Shown here: in pieces, positions 24,769-32,040 of the stretch
Layout: the number at the start of each line of letters is the position of its first letter
How positions within the stretch are numbered: position 1 is the first letter of the stretch
Source: Mobilicoccus massiliensis
GTDB lineage: Bacteria > Actinomycetota > Actinomycetes > Actinomycetales > Dermatophilaceae
NCBI RefSeq assembly: GCF_000826525.2
Contig: NZ_LN651325.1
Span: 62,001 to 126,000, forward strand
Direction: 5' to 3'
Length of the DNA stretch: 64,000 nucleotides
The notes under the pieces: model-generated
What the model was told of the DNA's origin: nothing
Databases searched by the model: none
The model's input: the letters and a program-made list of their open reading frames with translations, nothing else
Translations under genes and position numbers: made by a program

Positions 24769-24825
24769 GCCTGCATTGCTACGGCACCATCGGCCTTCCG
24801 GGCAAACGCGAACGCCTCGGGTTGG

Positions 24826-26130
24826 TCAGGTCACGGTCTCGAGTGCTCGCGAGGGGCGGTCGTTCATGGCTCTGAAAGACGGCAGCACCAGGGGTGCGAG
24901 GGTGGCAAGGAGGTAGGCAGCTCCCAGTGCGTAGAAGGCTCCGCTCAATCCCAGGCGATCAAGGAGCTGCGCCCCGAGCAGGCCGCCGAAGGGCATGAGG
25001 ACCCACGCCATCGCGGTGACGAGGGAGCTGACGCGGCTCACGAGCGGCGCCGGGGTTCGCTCGAACTGAACGGCGGAGATGATGGGATTGAGTACTCCTG
25101 AGCCGATTCCCGCGATCGCGAGAACCGTCAGGATGACGGGCATGCTCGGGTCGAGGGCGAAGACGGCGAACCGCGGCAGGCCCGCGAGGAGGTAGCCCGC
25201 TGAGTAGGTGGCCAGTCGCGGCATGCGGGCGCCGACCGTCGCGGCGATGAGCGATCCGGCGATCGCGGATGCGGTCATCGTGCCGAAGGCGAGGCCGACG
25301 GAGCCTGAGTCGTGTCCGTGGTGCGTGGCCCAGACAGGGACGAGGACGACGACCCATGCCTGGTCGATCATGTTGGTGGCTGCAACCATGACTGCGATGG
25401 CTCGAAGTACGGGTTCACGACGGACGAAGGACCAGCCGTCGGCCAGTTGCCCGAGATAAGACCGGGCATCTGCCGCGCCCGGGGCGTTGGTCTCGCCACG
25501 CGTCTGCTTGCGGGGGACATTGGTGTGTGGTCGGAGAACGAGTCCGATCAGGGCTGCGGAGAGGGCGAATCCCGCGGCGGTGGCGATGATGGCGTTCGGG
25601 GCGCCGGCTGCGGCGATGAGTAGGCCGCCACCGGCTGCGCCGACGCTGCTTGCCAGTCGTTCGGTGGTGCCGGCGACACCGGTGACGCGCTCCAGTGGCT
25701 GCCCGCTGAGACGTGCGACCTCCGGCACGAGGGCATACTTCCCGGCGTCCGCGGGTCCGCGGAGGGCACCGAGGACCGTGACCAGTGCCACGAGGGTCGG
25801 GAAGGTCAGGAGGTGCATCGCGTGGAGCGTCGGAATGATGGCAGCGACTACCGCGCTGGCAACATCCAGCCAGGACGCCCCGCGAGCCGGGCCGATGCGA
25901 TCCAGGAACGGCCCGGCCAGAAATTTCGTGACCACCATCGGGGCCAGCTGTGCCATGACGACCAGGCCCGTTTGGCCTGCGGATCCCGTCGTGGTCAGCA
26001 CGAACCATGGAATCGCCAGGGCTGCGAGGCGGCTGCCCAACACGGAGACGACGTCTGCGCCTGCCCACGCCGCGAAGAGCCGCACACGCCTGCTGCCGGG
26101 GGCCTGGTCTGTCGAGGGCTGCGAATTCAT
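24826..26130 (-). CDS. MFS transporter, putative drug efflux
   Basis: A 434-residue major facilitator protein with about 12 hydrophobic helices. It begins after a short polar N-terminus, and AGADVVSVLGSRLAALAIPWFVL forms helix 1. Other features are a FLDRIGPARG loop 2-3 motif and a central charged loop near residues 200-225. This resembles MFS_3/EntS-like exporters. The ATG at 26130 follows the arsR-type regulator stop by one base, with GAGG upstream, so regulator and transporter are translationally coupled. The substrate is unknown. The pairing suggests efflux induced by the regulator's ligand. Confidence 0.87.
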   Translation of the reverse strand: MNSQPSTDQAPGSRRVRLFAAWAGADVVSVLGSRLAALAIPWFVLTTTGSAGQTGLVVMAQLAPMVVTKFLAGPFLDRIGPARGASWLDVASAVVAAIIPTLHAMHLLTFPTLVALVTVLGALRGPADAGKYALVPEVARLSGQPLERVTGVAGTTERLASSVGAAGGGLLIAAAGAPNAIIATAAGFALSAALIGLVLRPHTNVPRKQTRGETNAPGAADARSYLGQLADGWSFVRREPVLRAIAVMVAATNMIDQAWVVVLVPVWATHHGHDSGSVGLAFGTMTASAIAGSLIAATVGARMPRLATYSAGYLLAGLPRFAVFALDPSMPVILTVLAIAGIGSGVLNPIISAVQFERTPAPLVSRVSSLVTAMAWVLMPFGGLLGAQLLDRLGLSGAFYALGAAYLLATLAPLVLPSFRAMNDRPSRALETVT

Positions 26131-26131
26131 G

Positions 26132-26773
26132 TCAGTCGCCTCGCACGTCGGGTGCCTTCGGCTCGTGATCGACACCCTGTGACTCGGCCCGGTGCGGAAT
26201 GCGGCCGGGTCGCGGGAAGACGTGGAACTGGAACATGACCTGCTCGCGGTCGTCCGGCGCCGACACCTCTGTGGCATCGCCCCCTTCGTCATCCGCTTCA
26301 TGCATCGCCGTGGTGAGCAGATCCGAGATCTGCCTCATGAGTTCCCGGGCGCGTTCCGGCGAGAGCCGCATCATCCAGTCGCTGTGCGTCGATGCGAGTT
26401 TCCACGCGTCGGGCAGCTCGTCGAACTCCTCCGCGCTCTCCTGCAGAGTCTGGGTGTGGCGGATCACGACCGTCTGCAAGAAGGCCCCCGCTGCCGGCGT
26501 TGTGGGATCTTCCACGCGGGTCGTTCGGTGTGCAGCCCGCCACCAGCGCTCCCGCCCGGTCCCCAGCTCGGTCGCTTCGGTGACGTACCCGTGGGAAGCG
26601 AGCTGACGCAGGTGGTAGCTCGTGGCGCCGGTGTTGAGACCGAGCTGGCCGGCCAGTCCTGTCGCAGTCTGCGGGCCGTCGCTGCGCAGCAGCCCGAGCA
26701 TCTTGAGTCGCGTGGGATGTGCGAGCCCGCGCAACTGGTCAGGGGTTGGAACATGTCCAGCAGTCGAATCCAT
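26132..26773 (-). CDS. ArsR/helix-turn-helix transcriptional regulator
   Basis: A 213-residue winged-helix regulator. LAHPTRLKMLGLLRSDGPQTATGLAGQLGLNTGATSYHLRQLASHGYV spans the recognition helix in the N-terminal third. The C-terminal part is an uncharacterised helical, ligand-binding-like domain. There is no metal-binding Cys motif, so metal sensing is unlikely. I chose the ATG at 26773 because TATGTT (26786-26781 on the minus strand) ends 7 nt upstream. A TTG further up would overlap the palindromic operator. It is likely the autoregulated repressor of the coupled MFS gene. Confidence 0.85.
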   Translation of the reverse strand: MDSTAGHVPTPDQLRGLAHPTRLKMLGLLRSDGPQTATGLAGQLGLNTGATSYHLRQLASHGYVTEATELGTGRERWWRAAHRTTRVEDPTTPAAGAFLQTVVIRHTQTLQESAEEFDELPDAWKLASTHSDWMMRLSPERARELMRQISDLLTTAMHEADDEGGDATEVSAPDDREQVMFQFHVFPRPGRIPHRAESQGVDHEPKAPDVRGD

Positions 26774-26786
26774 GATCGCAAACATA

Positions 26787-26812
26787 CCTTTGCATAGATA
26801 CGCATGCAAAGG
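26787..26812. promoter_or_regulatory. palindromic operator of the ArsR-MFS operon
   Basis: CCTTTGCAT (26787-26795) and ATGCAAAGG (26804-26812) are exact complements separated by 8 nt. They lie immediately upstream of the TATGTT -10, over the -35 region, where repressor binding would block transcription. Confidence 0.72.
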
Positions 26813-27037
26813 GATCTTTGCTTCCAGGCTCGTCTGTCCTGCGGGAGTCGTCGCCGAGCTCCTGGAGCGCAGTTCGAGCCGGCCTTGCTCGGCGTCCGCC
26901 TATTACCCCAGGAGTGCTGCTCGTGGGGCCGACGGGGCGAGCCGGGCCCCTGCCTGGCGTCTCCCGGGTGGGCATCACGACGTCCCGACGAGTGGCCGGG
27001 GTAGGGCTGTCGGTGGGTATCCGTACGCTTCCAGGCG
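26813..27037. other. intergenic region before the AlkA-like gene
   Basis: I see no gene here. At its right end, TACGCT (27024-27029) ends 8 nt before the ATG at 27038 and is the probable leaderless -10 of the glycosylase gene. Confidence 0.5.
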
Positions 27038-27991
27038 ATGAACGAGACGGTGATCGACACGGGTGAGGCGGCGACGACGATGAGTCGTCGCTGGGCGCCG
27101 GGGCGACCCGTCTCGCTCATGGCGACTCTGGGCACTCTGCGGCGCGGCAGCGGCGATCCGACGTGGCGTTCGACCCCCGGCGGCTTCGCGACGACGTGGC
27201 ACACCCCCGGCGGCTGCGTCGCTGTGCGCTTCACCGAGCACGCGCGGCTCGGCGAGATCGAGGTCACCGGGTGGGGTCCGGGCGCCGAGTGGGTGTGTGA
27301 CCGGTTGCCGCAGATGCTCGGCGCCGACGACGACCCCACGGGATTCGTGCCGCACCACGACCTGGTCGCCGAGCTGTGGCGCCGGTTTCCCGGGTGGAGG
27401 GTGCCCTCGACGGGGCTCGTCGTCGCGGCGCTCGTCCCCGCGGTCATCGAGCAACTCGTCACGGGCGCGGAGGCCTTCGCCGGATACCGCTACCTCGTGC
27501 GAAAGTTCGGCGACCCGGCACCCGGGCCGTTCGGGCTGACGACCCCGCCGACTCCGCGACGGTGGATGAGCATCCCCTCGTGGGAGTGGGCCCGGGCCGG
27601 GGTCGACGCGACCCGCGCCTCCACGGTGCTGCGCGCGGTCTCCTACGCAGGCCGATTGGACGAGTGCGCCCACCTACCGCTGCAGACGGCGCACCGCCGC
27701 ATGCGCGCGATCCCCGGCATCGGCGTGTGGACGGCGGCCGAGGTCGCCCAGCGGGCGCTCGGCGATGCCGACGCGGTGAGCTTCGGCGACTACCACGTGC
27801 CCGCCGACATCGGCTGGGCCCTCACCGGCTCCCCGGTCGACGACGACGGCCTCGCCGAGCTGCTCGCGCCGTACGCCGGCCACCGGTTCCGGGTACAGCG
27901 GCTCCTCGAACTCGGGGGGATCCACCGCCCCCGCCGCGGACCCCGCATGACCATCCGCACCCACACCCCCTCGGTGGCGCGGCGGAGGTAG
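27038..27991 (+). CDS. AlkA-type DNA-3-methyladenine glycosylase
   Basis: A 317-residue HhH-GPD base-excision glycosylase. The helix-hairpin-helix is IPGIGVWTAAEV, and the catalytic Asp lies in SFGDYHVPADIG, about 20 residues further on, as the family requires. The N-terminal region has the AlkA-like beta domain (TLGTLRRGSGDPTWR). It excises alkylated purines. There is no Ada domain attached and no Ada operator visible. A TACGCT hexamer suggests a leaderless transcript. It converges with the cofE-like gene 20 nt away. Confidence 0.88.
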   Translation: MNETVIDTGEAATTMSRRWAPGRPVSLMATLGTLRRGSGDPTWRSTPGGFATTWHTPGGCVAVRFTEHARLGEIEVTGWGPGAEWVCDRLPQMLGADDDPTGFVPHHDLVAELWRRFPGWRVPSTGLVVAALVPAVIEQLVTGAEAFAGYRYLVRKFGDPAPGPFGLTTPPTPRRWMSIPSWEWARAGVDATRASTVLRAVSYAGRLDECAHLPLQTAHRRMRAIPGIGVWTAAEVAQRALGDADAVSFGDYHVPADIGWALTGSPVDDDGLAELLAPYAGHRFRVQRLLELGGIHRPRRGPRMTIRTHTPSVARRR

Positions 27992-28011
27992 CCGAACCTC
28001 GAGTCGCCGGG

Positions 28012-28965
28012 TCAGTGTCGCCCAGGCGCGCCCGCATCGTCGAGGTAGGCGACGAGAGCGCTCGGCCCGCCCGCGTCGACGCCGTGCTGTACGGGTGTGG
28101 CCGCGATGCCTTCGGCCGCGAGGGCGACGACGAGCCGACCCACCGCTACGCCGAGCGACAGATCGTCGGGTGCCTGAACGCGCACCCCGGTCTGGACCGT
28201 CGTCAGCGTCACCGCGTCGAGGTCGACGCGCATCCGCACGTACTTGCGCGCCGGGTGGCCGTCGCCGACCACCGGGAACGGCTGAGCAGCGACACGACAG
28301 GCGCGGGCGATGCGCTCCTCGACGTCGTCACCCTCCGCGGGCAGCCCGGCCTCGAACGCCGCCGCCGTGCCCGGTACGACGCCCAGGGCGGTCCGCACCG
28401 CCTCGTAGCCGTGATCGTCCACGACGGCGCCGCCGTCCGAGAGGTCGACGGTGTCGTCGTAGCCCGTGACGAGGACGGCTGGGGCGTCGACGCAGCCCAG
28501 CAGCGTGGCGAGCATCGACGGTGCCTCGCCCGCCACCGCCAGGGCCACGGGGGCCACCGGAGTCGTCGACGCACGGGAGGCGAGGACGACCTCCACCGTC
28601 CCACCGAGCGCCACGCGCAGCTCGGACGCAGCGGCACCGGCATCGACCGGAGGAAAGGCGACCATCCCGTCGCCGGCGGCCTGGGCGCCGGCGTCGACGA
28701 GATCGGCGCAGGAGCCGTCGGCTCGGATCACACGGACGACCCGTCGCACCCCCTCGGGGCCGAGACGTTCGCTCACGACGGAGTGACCACGGCGCATGAC
28801 CTCGACCACCCGTTCCCGAGCGGGCAGCCGGGGGCCCAGCACCGTCGCGTCGACCACGAGCACCCCGCCGATGTCATCCAGCAGCGCTCGCACCTGGGCA
28901 GCGACGTCGGCCGGGCCGCCCGCGGACAGTTGAAGAGGACGGATCGAGAGACTGCCGGGGTTCAC
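28012..28965 (-). CDS. hypothetical protein, possible degenerate CofE/FbiB (F420 ligase)
   Basis: A 317-residue Ala/Val-rich protein with no motif I can assign with confidence. It is placed here because it directly follows a CofD-like gene with a GTGA overlap and sits where M. tuberculosis has fbiB (next to fbiA and whiB2). A faint CofE-like outline is present: GGVLVVDATVLGPRL where a DVLVVxQKxVSKAEGR motif is expected, and VVLASRASTTPV where the metal-binding TDTFGRPW is expected. The charged residues of both motifs are missing. If related, it is probably inactive as a gamma-glutamyl ligase. Confidence 0.5.
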   Translation of the reverse strand: MNPGSLSIRPLQLSAGGPADVAAQVRALLDDIGGVLVVDATVLGPRLPARERVVEVMRRGHSVVSERLGPEGVRRVVRVIRADGSCADLVDAGAQAAGDGMVAFPPVDAGAAASELRVALGGTVEVVLASRASTTPVAPVALAVAGEAPSMLATLLGCVDAPAVLVTGYDDTVDLSDGGAVVDDHGYEAVRTALGVVPGTAAAFEAGLPAEGDDVEERIARACRVAAQPFPVVGDGHPARKYVRMRVDLDAVTLTTVQTGVRVQAPDDLSLGVAVGRLVVALAAEGIAATPVQHGVDAGGPSALVAYLDDAGAPGRH

Positions 28966-29906
28966 GAGGCCACTTCCTCGGAGATCTCGCCGGCCAGGCG
29001 CACGGCGGTTCCTGCGAGCACGCCCGGGAGCGGCTCCGCGATCCCGCGTACGGCCGTGTCGCGCAGTGAACTCCGGACGGCATCGAACTCGGCGTCCGGC
29101 ACGACGCAGCCGTCGAGGATGTCGGCGTACAGCCCGGCGGCAACATCTCTCGAGGTGTAGTCGAGGTCGAGGGGCTGCACGGTCGCCGCCTCGTCGCCCC
29201 GCATCGGCAGGAGCGTGGGGCCGACGCCGATGACCTGCGCGGATGTCCCTCGGAGAGCATCACGGACGCCGGGGAGGCCGAGCATCACTCCGAGGCCGGT
29301 GACCGGTGCGGTGAGCGGAACCAGCACCGCAGTGGCCCCGCGAATCGCCTCGAGCACCCCGGGGGCCGGTGTCGCGCTCGCGAGCCCGGCGGCGCTGATG
29401 CGCACGGGGCGTGCATCGTCGCCGGACATCCGGGTCGATGCCCACTCGCGGGCGTGGACGGCGCGCTGTGAATCGCCGTCGTCGAGAACGACGTGGGCCT
29501 CGACGGGCTGATCACTCATCGGCAGCAGACGGGCTCGCGCCTCGACGGCGGCCATCCGGTCGCAGGTCTGTGAGAGCGAGACGCCCGAACCGAGCCACCG
29601 GCTGCGCGCGATCGCTCGCGCGAAGGTCCGGTCGTCGGCAGGGAACCAGTCGGGGACGGCGCCCCATCTCCGCAACTCGTCACGCACGGCGTGTGTCACC
29701 CGGCCCGGCGAATCCGCCTCCGGCGAGAGCAGGTCGGCGACGGCATCGAGCTCCGGGCAGAACCGCAATCCGCACAACGTGATGTCCTCGGCGGTCCCCG
29801 CGACGATCGTCACGTCGGTCGAGTTCGACGACGCCTCCCGCCACGTCAACAGGTCGGAGACGAACGCCGCGCCACCGAGGCCACAGGCGAGGACGGTGAG
29901 ATGCAT
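28962..29906 (-). CDS. divergent CofD (2-phospho-L-lactate transferase) family protein
   Basis: A 314-residue protein with the architecture of CofD/FbiA, which joins a phospholactyl or phosphoenolpyruvyl group to the F420 precursor Fo. Conserved features are CGLGGAAFV at the N-terminus, AEDITLCGLRFCPELDAV, LPMSDQPVEAHV, APGVLEAI and LPGVRDAL. Several key positions differ: GGxG reads CGLG, the Asn of VNTxED is missing (VAGTAED), and the GDRD motif reads ADDR. It may be inactive or have a new role. It diverges from whiB2, as fbiA does in mycobacteria. Confidence 0.75.
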   Translation of the reverse strand: MHLTVLACGLGGAAFVSDLLTWREASSNSTDVTIVAGTAEDITLCGLRFCPELDAVADLLSPEADSPGRVTHAVRDELRRWGAVPDWFPADDRTFARAIARSRWLGSGVSLSQTCDRMAAVEARARLLPMSDQPVEAHVVLDDGDSQRAVHAREWASTRMSGDDARPVRISAAGLASATPAPGVLEAIRGATAVLVPLTAPVTGLGVMLGLPGVRDALRGTSAQVIGVGPTLLPMRGDEAATVQPLDLDYTSRDVAAGLYADILDGCVVPDAEFDAVRSSLRDTAVRGIAEPLPGVLAGTAVRLAGEISEEVAS

Positions 29907-30532
29907 GGGCGACAGTCTCCCACCCGCTCCACGAGGCCTACGCCCGGTGATCGACATGACGCAGGGGACGCCGGGGAGGGTCCACGTCAGGCGATCGCAT
30001 GCATGCATGGCTTCGGTAGACCTGGCACGTCGTCGAAGGCGTGCTCGGTGCGCACGAGGCGTGCACGGATGCCGCATGGCGTGCATCGAACGCGCCCCGC
30101 CACCTCGCTCTCGGTAGGGGGCGTCGGGCATCCAGAGGCGGCCTCGTCGGCGCCTCCGGCGGGCCCGACAGGGCGTTCTCGAGGTGCGCGACGGGTGGCG
30201 ATGACCTCGTTCTCGAGGGTGTGGGCAGGGGGTGGAAACGGCCCCGCGTGAGGTGGTCACCAGGGGGTGTGCAACGGTGTCCCCGAACGCATTTCGGTCG
30301 CCCGACCAGGTCATTCGTCCAGGTCGGGCAGCCTTACAGGCTAAGAGAACTGCGCTTGACTTCCCGGGATGACACGCGTGTAATTTTGCGTGTCGTCGCT
30401 CCCCGAGCCGAAGGCGAAGCGCTATGTGCAACGTCCTCGGCAAGGGTGGGCCTCTGGGGGAGGGGCCACGCGCCGGCGCGCCGCTCTCGGGTGGCACACC
30501 GTCACGCAGCAGACCCAGCACCAGGAGGGGCC
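29907..30532. other. long intergenic region upstream of whiB2
   Basis: About 625 nt with no supported gene. It contains ATGCATGCAT near 30000, a possible cofD promoter at the left end, and the whiB2 promoter at 30356-30394, giving a whiB2 leader of roughly 140 nt. Confidence 0.5.
30356..30394 (+). promoter_or_regulatory. whiB2 promoter with inverted GACAC elements
   Basis: TTGACT (30356-30361) with TGTAAT 17 nt later (30379-30384), or TAATTT 19 nt later, is a good housekeeping promoter. GACACGC (30371-30377) and GCGTGTC (30388-30394) form a perfect 7-bp inverted repeat flanking the -10. GACAC is the known WhiA recognition motif. Confidence 0.65.
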
Positions 30533-30799
30533 ATGAACGAACTATTGCTCGTCGCGAGTTCGGATGCCGTCGAGGAGACCGTGCTCTCCTGGCAGGACCG
30601 GGCACTGTGCGCGCAGACCGACCCAGAGGCGTTCTTTCCCGAGAAGGGCGGCTCGACCCGCGAGGCCAAGCGCGTCTGCGTCGGCTGCGACGTGCGGGCC
30701 GAGTGCCTCGAGTACGCCCTCGAGCACGACGAGCGCTTCGGTATCTGGGGTGGACTCTCCGAACGTGAGCGTCGCAAGCTGCGGCGGCGCGCGGTCTGA
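30533..30799 (+). CDS. whiB2: WhiB-family iron-sulfur transcription factor, WhiB2/WhmD type
   Basis: An 88-residue Wbl protein. Four cysteines bind a [4Fe-4S] cluster: one in RALCAQTDPEAFFP, then VCVGC, then AEC (C-x2-C-x5-C spacing). GIWGGLSERERRKLRRR is the conserved G(V/I)WGG turn plus basic DNA-binding tail. The position next to fbiA-like and Rv3259-like genes identifies it as the WhiB2 orthologue, a septation and cell-division regulator that in Streptomyces acts with WhiA. AGGAGG lies a few bases before the ATG. Confidence 0.92.
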   Translation: MNELLLVASSDAVEETVLSWQDRALCAQTDPEAFFPEKGGSTREAKRVCVGCDVRAECLEYALEHDERFGIWGGLSERERRKLRRRAV

Positions 30800-30819
30800 A
30801 CGGCGGGCCGAGACATGTC

Positions 30820-30857
30820 GACGGCGGCGCGGATCCCACGGGGTCCGCGCCGCCGTC
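30820..30857. terminator. terminator between whiB2 and the Rv3259-like gene
   Basis: Perfect 14-bp arms (30820-30833 and 30844-30857) with a 10-nt loop, 20 nt after the whiB2 stop. The next gene is convergent, so it may serve both. Confidence 0.85.
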
Positions 30858-30867
30858 GTCTGTCGCC

Positions 30868-30927
30868 GTAGTCCAGTTGTCGTCGTAGACCAGTTGTCGT
30901 CGGCGGCCTGTCCTCGGCGGCCTGTCA
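30868..30927. repeat. two short tandem duplications
   Basis: A 17-bp unit occurs twice (30868-30884, 30885-30901; one mismatch). Right after it a 14-bp unit occurs twice (30900-30913, 30914-30927; one mismatch). Non-coding, in the convergent gap. Confidence 0.75.
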
Positions 30928-30974
30928 CTGGCCGTCGGTGTGCCGAGGCCGCGTGAACCCGCTCAGCAGTCCGC

Positions 30975-31415
30975 TCAGAACTCCTCGTCGCCCTGGTAGC
31001 CCGGGTCGAGCGAGGTGGGCTCGACGCCGAGGGCGCTCGCGATCTGCTCGACGACGATGTCGTTGACCATCACGGCGAGGTCGCGGGGGTCGTCGGCGCG
31101 GGTCTCGACCGGACGTCGGTAGAGCACGATGCGGGCCGGGATCCCGCGCTCGGCCGGAAAGAGGCGGCTGAGCGGCACCCGGTCCGGTTCGAACGGCGTC
31201 GGGTCGGTGGGCGGCACGAGCTCGACCGCGAACTCGATGTCGCCGATGCCCGAGCCCACCCGGCGCTCCACCCGCTCGACCGCGTCGAGCACGAGGTCGT
31301 CGAACGTCTCCGACCGCGAGGTCATCGACGGCACCGGGGGCCACACGAGCGGCCCGCGCACGCCTCGGCCGTGGCGGTCGCGGCGGCGCAGCGGGCGGGG
31401 CGGACGTCGGTTCAT
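30975..31415 (-). CDS. metallopeptidase-family protein lacking the HExxH motif (Rv3259-like)
   Basis: A 146-residue member of the zincin_1 family. The segment RGPLVWPPVP, then RSETFDDLVLDAVERVERR, then IVLYRRPVETRA matches the actinobacterial Rv3259 group. Where true family peptidases have HExxHH, this reads NDIVVEQIASALG, so zinc catalysis is not expected. The mycobacterial homologue also lacks it. TACAGT (31428-31423 on the minus strand) ends 7 nt before the ATG, a leaderless start. It diverges from DUF3499, as in mycobacteria. Confidence 0.85.
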   Translation of the reverse strand: MNRRPPRPLRRRDRHGRGVRGPLVWPPVPSMTSRSETFDDLVLDAVERVERRVGSGIGDIEFAVELVPPTDPTPFEPDRVPLSRLFPAERGIPARIVLYRRPVETRADDPRDLAVMVNDIVVEQIASALGVEPTSLDPGYQGDEEF

Positions 31416-31533
31416 GGCCGTCACTGTACGGCGCCACCCGCCCCGATCGCGGAGCTCCGACGCGGCCCGGCGGACCCTGTTGTCGGCGTGGCAGCGCGCG
31501 TCAGGGCCGGTCGCCGGCGTTACTCTCTGACAC

Positions 31534-31926
31534 GTGAGTCTGATGCGACGGTGTTCTCGAACGGCCTGCGGGCGATCCGCCGTGGCGACCCTCACGTACG
31601 TCTACGCGGAGCAGACCGCCGTCCTCGGCCCTCTCGCGACGTTCGCGGAGCCGCACACCTACGACTTGTGCTCGTTCCACGCCGAGCGACTCACCGCGCC
31701 GCAGGGCTGGGAACTCGTGCGGCTCGCGACGCACTTCGAGGAGGCCCGCGACGGCGACGACCTCCTCGCCGTGGCCGAGGCCGTGCGCGAACAGCGTGAG
31801 ACCGCCTCGCCGCCGCTGCCCGGATTGGACTCCTTCGACGACCAGGCCGGTGAGGGCGACGGCACCGACGGCTTCGGCCGGGTCGCGCACCTGCGGGTTC
31901 TGCGCGAGGGCGGCGGCCGGCCCTGA
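31534..31926 (+). CDS. DUF3499 family protein
   Basis: A 130-residue protein of unknown function. The diagnostic start RCSRTACGRSAVATLTYVYAEQTAVLGPLA is present, in which two N-terminal cysteines plus a later CSFH could bind zinc. LCSFHAERLTAPQGWELVRL follows. The C-terminus is acidic and variable. It is conserved throughout Actinomycetota beside manB. TACTCT (31521-31526) ends 7 nt before the GTG, so the mRNA is leaderless. Confidence 0.9.
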   Translation: MSLMRRCSRTACGRSAVATLTYVYAEQTAVLGPLATFAEPHTYDLCSFHAERLTAPQGWELVRLATHFEEARDGDDLLAVAEAVREQRETASPPLPGLDSFDDQAGEGDGTDGFGRVAHLRVLREGGGRP

Positions 31927-32040
31927 CCTCGGCCTCGCCCGGGGTGAATCCTGCCGAGCCCTATCGACTCCTGCCGACCCGTACCGGCCCGCTCGACCGG
32001 CCGCTGGGCGCCCACCTCCCCACCCACTAGGCTGGCCTGC

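Noticed and set aside
30000..30010. ATGCATGCAT repeat as a mobile-element end
   Set aside because: Too short, no terminal inverted repeats or transposase.
30371..30384. BldD binding box in the whiB2 promoter
   Set aside because: The half-sites fit but the spacer is 2 nt instead of 1, so it is only mentioned as an alternative.
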